Below are positions 6,858 through 13,854 of a stretch of 44,229 nucleotides of DNA, one piece after another. Source of the stretch: a virus. Under the pieces are notes generated by a model. It searched no databases. It was not told where the DNA came from and saw only the letters and a list, made by a program, of their open reading frames with translations. Position numbers and translations under genes: made by a program. The stretch covers positions 1 to 44,229 of the IMG/VR virus record IMGVR_UViG_3300025132_000080. The stretch is one strand, 5' to 3'. The first letter of the stretch is position 1, and the number at the start of each line of letters is the position of its first letter.

Positions 6858-7471
6858 ATTGAAAATCCTCCTGATTGTCTTGCAAAGTTAATGAAATTAA
6901 TAACATTGTCTTTGTTAAACGGGTAACTACTAGCCCAATCTCTTTTATCATAAATCTCATCATACTTTTTCTTGAATTTATCTGGGTATATATTTGGGTA
7001 AACATCAGGATTACCTGTTTCTACCTCAACTATTTTCTTTAACTCTTCCAGTTCAGCTTCTACTTGTTTATTGTTACGTTTAGCTTGTTCTAAGTTATCC
7101 GTGTGTTCTTGAATCCATGCTTTGGTTTCTTCTGTTTCAATAGCATCTTCAAGTCTTTTAGCTATTGCTTCAGCTTTTCTTCTAGATATTACGTGTGAAT
7201 CATTATAACAACCACCATTCATATCTTTTTCAGTTAGTATGTCTGCACAATTCTCGCAAACAAATGACCACAAAGGTCTCCACCACCATACATTATTTCT
7301 AAAATATGCACCTGGATTTACGTTTTCGTATTTACTCATCAAAGTATAATACTCATCACTTAGTCCTTTTTCTTCACGCTCATCGTAAGACATAGATGAA
7401 AGTTCATCCCATCTTTTTTGATGTTTAAACTCATTCTGTATTGGTTTCTCACCATATAAATCAAATCCCAT
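6851..7471 (-). CDS. Conserved phage hypothetical protein (MGFDLYG type), 206 aa
   Basis: A 206-aa protein beginning MGFDLYGEKP and containing GAYFRNNVWWWRPLW, a combination I recognise from many uncharacterised phage proteins. Two cysteines (CENC) and a histidine follow. The second half has a long helical segment with coiled-coil character (WIQEHTDNLEQAKRNNKQVE). The function is unknown. SD AAGGAG lies 6 nt before the ATG. Confidence 0.75.
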   Translation of the reverse strand: MGFDLYGEKPIQNEFKHQKRWDELSSMSYDEREEKGLSDEYYTLMSKYENVNPGAYFRNNVWWWRPLWSFVCENCADILTEKDMNGGCYNDSHVISRRKAEAIAKRLEDAIETEETKAWIQEHTDNLEQAKRNNKQVEAELEELKKIVEVETGNPDVYPNIYPDKFKKKYDEIYDKRDWASSYPFNKDNVINFINFARQSGGFSIC

Positions 7472-7473
7472 GT

Positions 7474-7647
7474 TTAGCTCCTTTTTCTGATTATATCGAT
7501 TAATCTATCAAATCTATCTGCAATACGACCAAGTAATGTTTCACGTCTGTACTTTGCATATGCTGATAATACTGCTCTACTTTTTCTATTATCCGTATCT
7601 TGAACTCTTAAATAATATTCTTGATAGGGTTTAGGTGTATTTCTCAT
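7474..7647 (-). CDS. Small basic protein, 57 aa
   Basis: A 57-codon frame from ATG 7647 to TAA 7474-7476 encodes a basic helical peptide (MRNTPKPYQEYYLRVQDTDN... ending RLIDIIRKRS). SD GAGG is placed 7 nt upstream and overlaps the stop of the preceding gene, which supports coupling. No family is recognised. Confidence 0.7.
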   Translation of the reverse strand: MRNTPKPYQEYYLRVQDTDNRKSRAVLSAYAKYRRETLLGRIADRFDRLIDIIRKRS

Positions 7648-7656
7648 ATTTATTCC

Positions 7657-8178
7657 TCAAGGTTGAAAAGCCCATGGTTGTACTGGATACCATAGTCTCG
7701 CTTTATTTTTAATCGTCAAATCTTTATTTATATCTTGATGAAATATATAGTAATCTTTCTTTAGAATAAACCTCGTATCAGTCTTGAACGGAATCACTCT
7801 GGTTTTTGGTATAAAGTAATAAGGTCTACCATGTTTATCATCTTGTAAACTTAACCATGAAACTTTATGAAATTTACTATTTACCACTTTCCAAACTTGA
7901 TAACGTGGTATAACATGTATGTTTTTGTATTTCTTTCTATAGTCTTTTACTTCATCAGTCATTACCACATTATCATCCCACATAACATAAAACTTTTTAA
8001 TTGCATCATCATAATAATCATTCTTAGTTATTTGATACACATGATGTTGACCAAACTTTGCAATATAGTATACTTTACTGTTCTTGTCTTTTGTTCTTCT
8101 ACACCAAGCAACAGAATGTAAATTCGTATCATAATCTTTACTACCATTTTGTTCAAACGGCGCCTGTAAATCTCTCAT
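7657..8178 (-). CDS. Hypothetical protein, 173 aa
   Basis: A basic, Tyr/Trp/Lys-rich 173-aa protein with no membrane segment. ATG 8178 (MRDLQAPFEQNGSKD) is preferred over the in-frame GTG at 8184 because AAGGTG sits at the right distance. It is the first gene after the ~900-nt non-coding block. It may therefore be translated from the 3' end of that transcript. No family is recognised. Confidence 0.65.
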   Translation of the reverse strand: MRDLQAPFEQNGSKDYDTNLHSVAWCRRTKDKNSKVYYIAKFGQHHVYQITKNDYYDDAIKKFYVMWDDNVVMTDEVKDYRKKYKNIHVIPRYQVWKVVNSKFHKVSWLSLQDDKHGRPYYFIPKTRVIPFKTDTRFILKKDYYIFHQDINKDLTIKNKARLWYPVQPWAFQP

Positions 8179-8189
8179 GTTCACCTTCT

Positions 8190-9103
8190 TTCATTGATTG
8201 ATTTTAAACTGGAATCCTGAGATTACGGATTACAATGATATAACTTTAGCTTAGGTTCTTCCCTAAAACTCCCTTATTTGTTAGGAGGCATATCCACTTA
8301 GCTTTTATTCACCAAGTATTATATCAAGCCCAATAGGTATCGCCTATCACTCTTACTTCTGAGTTATTTCTACCCCTACTAAACTATTACTGGATTGCCA
8401 CCCAGTGAATAGCGTTTCGGAATACCTAGCGAACTTGGAAGTTCATCTAGACATCTTCTATTTCAAAGATGCTCGAGGGCTCTATGCTCTCAGAAGTTTC
8501 AAGACTTGCTCCGATTGGTTCTGCCAATCACTCGTCTGTTTGTTTAACTCCAATTTAATGGACTCTTTTCATACATAAAAAGGTAGACTATCAATATGAA
8601 ATGTGCGCTTGAAATAGCAATCAGGACTTCCTTTTGAGAAATCTATTGATTAGCACATCTCTATGTTCCTTATAGGAAAAGGTTTACATGGTCTTGGCTG
8701 TCTTATACTTACACTTTCGCATAAGCATCTATACACCGACTGAATATAACAACCTGGCTCCTACACCATTATGTCATACCCTATGGATTATTCCTGTTGC
8801 TATTACTAGCTCAATTGATGTTGATACACCAATATAGACTCCAACTCAGCGCCTGAAGGACTTACCTTGTTGTATTCTATGTATTCCAATTGCATACTTA
8901 AACACTATAAATAATGTCGCATTTGTTAGCTCTACGTAAGCCACAAAACACTTTATCCTTGTTTCCAAGTTTATCTAACGAGCATATACACCCGATTCTT
9001 TTATGGTAGAATGGACCAAATCTTTTAATATAAGGAAGTAGGAGAAGTGAACTAACTAATGGTATATATAATGATTGCTTAGTCGCTCTACCTACTCCCT
9101 CAT
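8190..9103 (-). ncRNA. Candidate giant structured RNA (~900 nt)
   Basis: There is no credible gene on either strand for over 900 nt, and composition is more balanced than in flanking genes. The block is packed with hairpins. Examples: 9034-9042/9091-9099 (9 bp), 8958-8969 (GAAA loop), 8922-8931/8939-8947, 8902-8906/8913-8917, 8845-8857, 8799-8810 (GUAA loop), 8708-8725 (GAAA loop), 8601-8606/8653-8658, 8513-8529, 8452-8471, 8384-8412 (10 bp, one bulge) and 8331-8349. Read on the minus strand, at least six of these gain G-U pairs that would be mismatches on the plus strand, and three loops become GNRA. Size and phage location resemble GOLLD or ROOL RNAs. I cannot confirm membership. Confidence 0.7.
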
Positions 9104-9106
9104 AAT

Positions 9107-9280
9107 TTAGTTCTTGATAGTAAAATACTCACGAAGGACTCTATCAATTTCCTCCATGGTCATATCTGTATTAGCGCCACCATTAGCCACTAATAAAGAT
9201 AATATAGTAAATACTTTATTATTACTAAGATACCCACTAGTTAATACATTACCAATTTCTTTTATTACTTGTCTGTTCAT
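9107..9280 (-). CDS. Small hypothetical protein, 57 aa
   Basis: A 57-codon frame from ATG 9280 to TAA 9107-9109, with SD GGAG 6 nt upstream. It encodes a soluble helical peptide (MNRQVIKEIGNVLTSGYLSN...EEIDRVLREYFTIKN). The stop falls only a few bases before the first stem of the large RNA, so both may share a transcript. No family is recognised. Confidence 0.65.
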   Translation of the reverse strand: MNRQVIKEIGNVLTSGYLSNNKVFTILSLLVANGGANTDMTMEEIDRVLREYFTIKN

Positions 9281-9325
9281 AGTTCACTCCATTTCATAGA
9301 TTAAGGTTTAGGTATAAGGGACACA

Positions 9326-9472
9326 TTACTGCATCCCTTTAAAGAATCTACATATATACATAACAAGGTCTATCATATCATAGATTTTTACTGATGTACC
9401 AGTATCATCTATAAGTAGATAACGACCATTGTCATCTTTATGTAGTTCTGCATTGATATGAATATATCTCAT
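9326..9472 (-). CDS. Small protein behind structured leader, 48 aa
   Basis: A 48-codon frame (MRYIHINAELHKDDNGRYLL ... ending FFKGMQ), ATG at 9472, with an excellent SD (GGGAGGT at 9487-9481). Its leader contains a pseudoknot and a stem that pairs the SD-to-start spacer with upstream sequence, so translation is probably regulated. Function unknown. Confidence 0.7.
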   Translation of the reverse strand: MRYIHINAELHKDDNGRYLLIDDTGTSVKIYDMIDLVMYICRFFKGMQ

Positions 9473-9600
9473 ATAGCATCACCTCCCTTTGCTCTATCTA
9501 CTAGAGATGTGCTATAAAAGTCGTATTTCAGCCATATTGACCGCTTCAACCTTTCGGTAAGCTACGACATCGCAATGGCTGTTACAGAAGCTTTTTAAAG
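9472..9600 (-). ncRNA. Pseudoknotted 5' leader, riboswitch-like
   Basis: Minus-strand order: AGCCAU (9580-9575), GUCGUA (9568-9563), hairpin GCUU-ACC-GAAA-GGU-UG-AAGC (9562-9543), AUGGCU (9535-9530), UACGAC (9525-9520). The two 6-bp stems interlock, giving a pseudoknot around a hairpin capped by a GNRA loop. Further down UAUAGCA (9516-9510) pairs with UGCUAUA (9478-9472), enclosing a small hairpin and the SD and reaching the A of the start codon. The compact aptamer-like fold followed by an SD-masking stem is riboswitch architecture. The family is not recognised. Confidence 0.55.
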
Positions 9601-9611
9601 AGGATTTATGT

Positions 9612-9740
9612 TTATCCCCATGTTATCCACATAATGTGTATATATATGCGGGTGTTACCTCTCCTTCTATAATACGACTAATACTATCATATATACCACA
9701 TATATGCATATATAATATATAATAATAGAATAATACTACT
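9612..9740. other. Candidate replication origin: DnaA-like boxes plus AT-rich region
   Basis: TTATCCCCA (9612-9620) and TTATCCACA (9623-9631) are in tandem, 11 bp apart. The second is an exact match to the strongest bacterial DnaA box. About 40-110 bp away lies a nearly pure A/T tract (9680-9740) with the perfect palindrome ATATATGCATATAT, a plausible unwinding element. The site lies between a terminator and a regulated leader, near the switch of coding strand. Confidence 0.45.
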
Positions 9741-9742
9741 AG

Positions 9743-9775
9743 AAAAAAGGGTAGTTGATTAATGAAGTACTACCC
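9743..9775 (-). terminator. Rho-independent terminator
   Basis: On the minus strand GGGTAGT (9775-9769) pairs with ACTACCC (9755-9749), a 7-bp stem immediately followed by six T (9748-9743). It lies 15 nt downstream of the stop of the 81-aa gene, so that gene forms its own transcription unit, separate from the leader RNA and genes beyond. Confidence 0.8.
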
Positions 9776-9789
9776 AGACTTCAGTCCCG

Positions 9790-10035
9790 TTACTGTTCAG
9801 TAACATTAACACCAGTAGACGCTAGTACGTTGGTTAACATACTAGAAACTGCGGAGTTATCAGACATCTCAAGCTGATTACCGAACTCGATAATACTGTT
9901 GAAAGTTCTGAGAACAACCCAATCTGGTACTGGTCGCTTTGACAATTGCATCTGTCTTTGTAAAGAACCGATGTTTATTGCACAAAACTGTTGGAACAAA
10001 GCTAACTTAGCTTCGTCTGTAATAATCTTAGCCAT
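9790..10035 (-). CDS. Hypothetical helical protein, 81 aa
   Basis: An 81-aa helical protein (MAKIITDEAKLALFQQFCAI...) with strong SD AGGAGG 9 nt before the ATG. It is the first minus-strand gene at the divergent junction and is followed by a terminator, hence monocistronic and perhaps highly expressed early. No family is recognised. Confidence 0.75.
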   Translation of the reverse strand: MAKIITDEAKLALFQQFCAINIGSLQRQMQLSKRPVPDWVVLRTFNSIIEFGNQLEMSDNSAVSSMLTNVLASTGVNVTEQ

Positions 10036-10145
10036 AGATTACAACCTCCTAGTTGGTTAATATAAAACTCGAATATAACTAAAAAAGTATAATTCAAAAA
10101 CCACCGAAGGGGGGTAGGGTGTGTGTATATAGGTCCATTTCAAAA

Positions 10146-10154
10146 TGCTATAAT
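10146..10154 (+). promoter_or_regulatory. Extended -10 promoter for the plus-strand genes
   Basis: TGCTATAAT is a perfect extended -10 (TGnTATAAT). No convincing -35 lies 17 bp upstream, which is acceptable for this promoter class. The start would be near 10161, giving a ~33-nt leader to the ATG at 10194. It would open the whole rightward packaging and virion operon. Confidence 0.5.
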
Positions 10155-10193
10155 TTTTCTTGGAAATAACATGGGTTATACATAAGTTATATT

Positions 10194-10376
10194 ATGACGT
10201 ATACAACTAAAGACTTAGAAAAGACTGGTTTAACTGGTGTAGCTAGACGAGAAGCTGAATTAGCTGAACAAAGAGAACAAGAGATGCTTGAAGAAGCTGT
10301 CTTAGAAATTTTAGCTGAAAAAGAACGAGCAGCTGCCGAGTTAAAGAAAAAGAAAGTACCAAAGAAAAAGAAATAG
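10194..10376 (+). CDS. Small coiled-coil protein with poly-Lys tail, 60 aa
   Basis: A 60-aa protein: a Glu/Ala-rich helix (REAELAEQREQEMLEEAVLE) that can form a coiled coil, then a tail of Lys blocks (KKKKVPKKKK). Oddly, no SD precedes the ATG although almost every other gene here has one. It is the first gene of the rightward operon. The function is unknown; the basic tail suggests nucleic-acid contact. Confidence 0.65.
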   Translation: MTYTTKDLEKTGLTGVARREAELAEQREQEMLEEAVLEILAEKERAAAELKKKKVPKKKK

Positions 10377-10463
10377 AACTAGTTATATAACTTAGTTATC
10401 TGTTTAGTAGCTACTAGGTAGCTTAAAAATAAGGTGTTTTCTAAAGTTTGTCAAGGAAAATCA

Positions 10464-10742
10464 ATGGGAATAGCAATAAAATGGCTAGGCAAGTTGCCGT
10501 ATAAAGAACAAGTTAAAATACTTGAGCATATACAAAAACTTGTAAAGCTAGAAAAAATACTTATATCTGAAATAGAAGAAGAAGGTTATGTATTAAATGA
10601 AATAGACGACATGGATGCGGACGAGGGAACTAGTAGTGTACCTATAGAAATTAATGGAAAAAAATATTTTATACATAAACAAGTTTTACATCTTATTGAA
10701 TCATTACATAAACAACTAGAAAAAAAGAATGCCTCAAAGTAA
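10464..10742 (+). CDS. Hypothetical helical protein, 92 aa
   Basis: Start at ATG 10464 (MGIAIKWLGKLPYKEQVKI), preferred because AAGGA lies 6 nt upstream. An in-frame GTG at 10434 lacks an SD. It is two helical segments joined by an acidic linker (DDMDADEGT). It overlaps the small terminase gene by 14 nt and could be a packaging accessory. That is inferred from position only. Confidence 0.65.
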   Translation: MGIAIKWLGKLPYKEQVKILEHIQKLVKLEKILISEIEEEGYVLNEIDDMDADEGTSSVPIEINGKKYFIHKQVLHLIESLHKQLEKKNASK

Positions 10743-11505
10743 AGTAATCAAAGGTGTTCGTCATTATATATACGATACTAGAGAAGAATTTAAAGAAAAA
10801 TATCCAGTGACCCCTCTTGTTAAAGATTGGAGAAAAGGGCAAGAGGGCGATTGGGTACTTAGCGATGATGGGCGCATAGTACAGTTATTAAAAGTTTCTA
10901 AAAATCTGCACCATCCGAAGGATAGCAAAAACTATTCTAGTAATAATGGTTATGTCAGAACTATTGTTGGTACATTTATTAGTAGTGCAAAGACATATAT
11001 GGATACCGATTTTGCCAAACACCCTAATAGATACACATTTTCACAAAAAATAAAAAATACAAACAAAAGAGTTAAACAACGCACGAAGTGTACCAATAAA
11101 GAGAAAATTTTTGCCACTAGCGTGGCAGTCGGAAAGGATGCTGTAAGTGCTTACATGAAAGCGTTTACTGAAAAAAATCGTAATACTGCACGTAAAAAAG
11201 CAGTAATATTACTAAAACAGGAGCGAGTAATGAGTGAAATAGAAAAAACTTCTAAAGAAGTAGCTAAAGAATTAGGCATTGACCACGCATACATATTAGG
11301 TTCGTTAAAACAACTAGCTGATACTAGCGAAGACCAAAATATAGCATTACAATCTATTAAAGAGTTAGGTAAAGCTATAGGTACGTTAGGCAATCAAGTT
11401 AAAAAAGTAGAAACGGGTGTAGTAGGATTGTTTCAAGGGTTTAGTCCCGATGAAATAGAAGGTGCTCAACGCAAAATATTACCAGAAACAACACAGGAGG
11501 ACTAA
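10729..11505 (+). CDS. terS: Terminase small subunit, putative
   Basis: A 258-aa protein. The first ~90 residues are a beta-rich domain (GDWVLSDDGRIVQLLKV) of SH3 look. The centre (KEKIFATSVAVGKDAVSAYMKAF, then KKAVILLKQERVMSEIEK) is the helix-turn-helix and oligomerisation arrangement typical of Terminase_2-type small subunits, which recognise the packaging site. It is followed by a helical C-terminus. It lies just upstream of the packaging genes, though separated from terL by the phosphoesterase and tiny ORFs. Assignment rests on HTH pattern and context. Confidence 0.65.
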   Translation: MPQSKVIKGVRHYIYDTREEFKEKYPVTPLVKDWRKGQEGDWVLSDDGRIVQLLKVSKNLHHPKDSKNYSSNNGYVRTIVGTFISSAKTYMDTDFAKHPNRYTFSQKIKNTNKRVKQRTKCTNKEKIFATSVAVGKDAVSAYMKAFTEKNRNTARKKAVILLKQERVMSEIEKTSKEVAKELGIDHAYILGSLKQLADTSEDQNIALQSIKELGKAIGTLGNQVKKVETGVVGLFQGFSPDEIEGAQRKILPETTQED

Positions 11506-12392
11506 TGATTTGTCCACATTGTAGTAGTATGCTCACTAAAAAAGAGGGCAAGAAACGAACTAAAAAAGGCTTAAAACAACAATATAGTTGTAAGTCTTGC
11601 GGTAAATGGTTTTCAATACCTATACCTAGCGATGTAAAAGAGTATGACAAATTAGAAATAGAACCAGGTAAAGTATTTGCTGTTGATAGCGATGAAAAAC
11701 TTAGAGTGCACGGATTAACGGATGTACACGTAGGTGCTAACGAATTTGACATGAAAAAGTTCCAAGAAGCTATAAAAATTATTTACGAAGACCCAAATGC
11801 AAGATGGTTTGGTAATGGTGATATGATAGAACTTATACCGCCTAACTATAACATTAATCAACGTGGACAATCTATGACACCTGAACAACAATACTTAGCA
11901 TTTTTAAAATTAGTACAACCAATTGCTGATAAATGTTTATTTATTCGTGGTGGTAATCATGACTATTTACGTAGTTTTAATATACTAGACTTTGATATTT
12001 GTAAAACATTAGCAAGTGAAATGGGTGTTCCTTACTATAGATTACCTGGATATGCACGTATTACTATTCAAGGTAAAGATTGGTATATGGTTAGTGGACA
12101 TGGTAAAAGTGGTGCTAAAAATGGTGATACTGAGTTAGATAAAATGGCATCAGTGTATAGCGATGGCGATGTATTTTTCTTAGGACATAATCATCAACTA
12201 TATTGTAAACCTATAGATTCTCTAACGATAGATGAAGAAGGTCTGGAAACTTTAAAAAGAAAGTGGTATATTAGAGGAGGTTCATTTTTACGCTACGCAG
12301 ATTATGCACGATATTCTTTTTATGGAATACAACGAACTGGGTGGATAACAATGGAATTTACTAAAGATAAAATAAACTGTTGGGAGAACTAA
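11505..12392 (+). CDS. Zinc-ribbon metallophosphoesterase
   Basis: A 295-aa protein with two parts. Residues 1-35 form a zinc ribbon (C3, C6, C29, C32) like those of transposases. Residues ~65-295 are a calcineurin-type metallophosphoesterase with the full motif set: D73-x-H75, GNGD (D106), GGNHD (N151-H152-D153), H199 and GHNH (228-230), all metal ligands present. Such enzymes hydrolyse phosphomono- or diesters; some act on DNA. Its position between the terminase genes suggests a role in DNA processing during packaging. TAATG overlap with terS couples their translation. Confidence 0.85.
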   Translation: MICPHCSSMLTKKEGKKRTKKGLKQQYSCKSCGKWFSIPIPSDVKEYDKLEIEPGKVFAVDSDEKLRVHGLTDVHVGANEFDMKKFQEAIKIIYEDPNARWFGNGDMIELIPPNYNINQRGQSMTPEQQYLAFLKLVQPIADKCLFIRGGNHDYLRSFNILDFDICKTLASEMGVPYYRLPGYARITIQGKDWYMVSGHGKSGAKNGDTELDKMASVYSDGDVFFLGHNHQLYCKPIDSLTIDEEGLETLKRKWYIRGGSFLRYADYARYSFYGIQRTGWITMEFTKDKINCWEN

Positions 12393-12393
12393 A

Positions 12394-12483
12394 ATGGCGT
12401 ATGGTTATAAAAGTCCAATGAAAAAGAAAAAGGTTAAGAAAAAATCTAAGAAAAAAGGTATGAAAAAAGGAAAGAAGAAATGA
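12394..12483 (+). CDS. Tiny poly-lysine protein, 29 aa
   Basis: A 29-codon frame, 16 residues of which are Lys (MAYGYKSPMKKKKVKKKSKK...). It starts 1 nt after the phosphoesterase stop, whose end carries a GGGAG SD. Its stop overlaps the next ATG as ATGA. It is the first of a run of eight very small basic genes. The function is unknown; it could neutralise DNA charge. Confidence 0.65.
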   Translation: MAYGYKSPMKKKKVKKKSKKKGMKKGKKK

Positions 12484-12662
12484 AGGGTGTAAACCATTAT
12501 AAAAAAGATGGAACTTTACATAAAGGAGGAACACATAAAATGCCCGATGGTAGTTTGCATTCTGGAGCTAAACATGGTAAAAGTAGTGTGAAACTTTTTC
12601 ATTATGGAGAGTTAAGTAAAAAATCAAAAATAAAAGCTAAAACTTTTTGGAGAAAAAAATAA
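12480..12662 (+). CDS. Small basic protein, 60 aa
   Basis: A 60-aa His/Lys/Gly-rich protein with an internal near-repeat (DGTLHKGGTHKMPDGSLHSG), which resembles short beta-hairpin repeats of phage structural proteins. The C-terminus is basic (KKSKIKAKTFWRKK). It is coupled to both neighbours by 1-4 nt overlaps. The family is unknown. Confidence 0.7.
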   Translation: MKGVNHYKKDGTLHKGGTHKMPDGSLHSGAKHGKSSVKLFHYGELSKKSKIKAKTFWRKK

Positions 12663-12775
12663 TGCCAAAACATAAAATGAAAAAAAAGAAAATGGGTAAA
12701 AAATTGACTGCTGGTCAAAAAAAATTACCTAAAAAATTGCAACAAGCAATACTAAAAAAGAAAAGGAAAAAATAA
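12662..12775 (+). CDS. Tiny lysine-rich protein, 37 aa
   Basis: A 37-aa peptide of which 17 residues are Lys (MPKHKMKKKKMGKKLTAGQK...). It starts in the TAATG of the previous gene and ends in TAATG with the next. The sequence could form a basic amphipathic helix. The function is unknown. Confidence 0.65.
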   Translation: MPKHKMKKKKMGKKLTAGQKKLPKKLQQAILKKKRKK

Positions 12776-12927
12776 TGGCTAAAAATATACCTACAAATAA
12801 AGCGTTATATGCTAGAGTTAAAGCAGCAGCAAAAAGAAAGTTTAAGGTTTATCCTTCTGCTTACGCTAATGCTTGGCTAGTAAGAGAGTATAAAAAACGT
12901 GGTGGCGGGTATAGAAAAGGCAAATAA
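12775..12927 (+). CDS. Conserved small phage protein (YPSAYANAWLVREYKKRG type), 50 aa
   Basis: A 50-aa basic protein. The motif KFKVYPSAYANAWLVREYKK is one I recognise from many small proteins of aquatic phages, located near terminase genes. The role is not established. It is coupled to neighbours by TAATG overlaps. Confidence 0.8.
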   Translation: MAKNIPTNKALYARVKAAAKRKFKVYPSAYANAWLVREYKKRGGGYRKGK

Positions 12928-13196
12928 TGGCAAACACTGGTTTAAAGAAGTGGTTTGCTGAAGAATGGGTAGACATTGGTGCTCCTAAGAAAAAAGGTAA
13001 ATACCAAAAGTGTGGGCGTAAATCTGCAAGTAAAAGTAAACGAGGATACCCAAAATGTGTACCAAAATCTAAAGCTAAATCTATGACTGCTGCTCAAAAA
13101 CGTAGTGCGGTTAAAAGAAAAAGAGCTAGAAAACAAGGAGTAGGGGGAAAGCCAACGAATGTTTCAACATTTGTAAAGCGTAAGAGAAAGAAATGA
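12927..13196 (+). CDS. Conserved basic phage protein (KKWFAEEWVDIG type), 89 aa
   Basis: An 89-aa very basic protein starting GLKKWFAEEWVDIGAPKKKG, with two cysteines (KCGRKS and YPKCVPK) and a GGKPTNVSTFVKRK terminus. The overall pattern is familiar from cyanophage and other marine-virus genomes (possibly DUF5872). The function is unknown. Its TAATG start and ATGA end overlap the neighbours. Confidence 0.8.
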   Translation: MANTGLKKWFAEEWVDIGAPKKKGKYQKCGRKSASKSKRGYPKCVPKSKAKSMTAAQKRSAVKRKRARKQGVGGKPTNVSTFVKRKRKK

Positions 13197-13330
13197 GAGG
13201 ACTAAGACCACAAGTAAAAAGACATACGAATGGTAAGAAAAAAACTAGACAAGGACAAAGTACAAGAACAAAGTACGGAACTAAAGCTAGTAAAAAATAT
13301 TATAAAAAACGTTATATAGGACAAGGATAA
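13193..13330 (+). CDS. Small arginine/lysine-rich protein, 45 aa
   Basis: A 45-aa protein rich in Lys/Arg/Thr/Gln (MRGLRPQVKRHTNGKKKTRQ...), without hydrophobic core segments, so probably unfolded or nucleic-acid bound. It is coupled by ATGA and TAATG overlaps. No family is recognised. Confidence 0.65.
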   Translation: MRGLRPQVKRHTNGKKKTRQGQSTRTKYGTKASKKYYKKRYIGQG

Positions 13331-13620
13331 TGGCTAAGAAAAAAGACTCTAGATTAACAAGAGCTGGTGTATCAGGTTATAATAAACCTAAACGCACTCC
13401 TAATCATCCTAAAAAATCTCATATTGTAGTAGCAAAAGTTGGAGATAAAATCAAAACAATACGTTTTGGACAACAAGGAGCTAAAACTGCTGGTAAACCA
13501 AAAGCAGGAGAATCAAGAAGAACTAGAATGAAACGTAAAAGTTTTAAAGCTAGACATAGAAAAAATATAGCCAAAGGAAAAATGTCAGCTGCATATTGGG
13601 CTAACAAAGTAAAGTGGTAG
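13330..13620 (+). CDS. Conserved basic phage protein (SRLTRAGVSGYNKPKRTP type), 96 aa
   Basis: A 96-aa basic protein containing SRLTRAGVSGYNKPKRTPNH, KTIRFGQQGAKTAGKP and SFKARHRKNIAKGKMSAAYW. I recognise this as a small protein widespread in marine phages and viral metagenomes. It has been found near packaging genes; its role is unclear. It is the best conserved member of the basic cluster. Confidence 0.85.
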   Translation: MAKKKDSRLTRAGVSGYNKPKRTPNHPKKSHIVVAKVGDKIKTIRFGQQGAKTAGKPKAGESRRTRMKRKSFKARHRKNIAKGKMSAAYWANKVKW

Positions 13621-13626
13621 GAAATT

Positions 13627-13854
13627 ATGCCGATACAAAGAAAAGGGGTAACTAAAGGTGATATGGTTCGTGCTATAAAAGGTATTGAACTACATCTGAT
13701 GCAACTTCAACAACATATTGTAATGATAGATAATATTTTAGATAAATATATCATTATGAAAAAAGACAAAGATAAATTTAAAAAGTTTATGGAAGATGAA
13801 CATAAACAAGAACAACGTAAGCAAAGCAGAAAAAGCACTAAAACTAGCAAGTAA
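13627..13854 (+). CDS. Small helical protein before terL, 75 aa
   Basis: A 75-aa protein: an amphipathic helix (GIELHLMQLQQHIVMIDNIL) with coiled-coil character, then a Lys/Gln-rich tail. Its last 59 nt overlap the start of the large terminase gene in another frame. The function is unknown; it may be a packaging accessory by position. Confidence 0.65.
   Translation: MPIQRKGVTKGDMVRAIKGIELHLMQLQQHIVMIDNILDKYIIMKKDKDKFKKFMEDEHKQEQRKQSRKSTKTSK

Noticed and set aside
8190-9103. tRNA genes within the long non-coding block
   Set aside because: No GTTCRA-type T-loop with a matching acceptor stem on either strand; the hairpins do not form cloverleafs.
9114-9299. 61-codon plus-strand frame
   Set aside because: Antisense to a 57-aa minus-strand gene with a good SD; no own ribosome binding site.
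10096-10116. Minus-strand terminator hairpin (ACCCCC, TTCG-type loop, GGTGGT, then T-run)
   Set aside because: The stem has an internal mismatch and it would lie upstream of the gene it should terminate; no transcript is expected to enter from the right.
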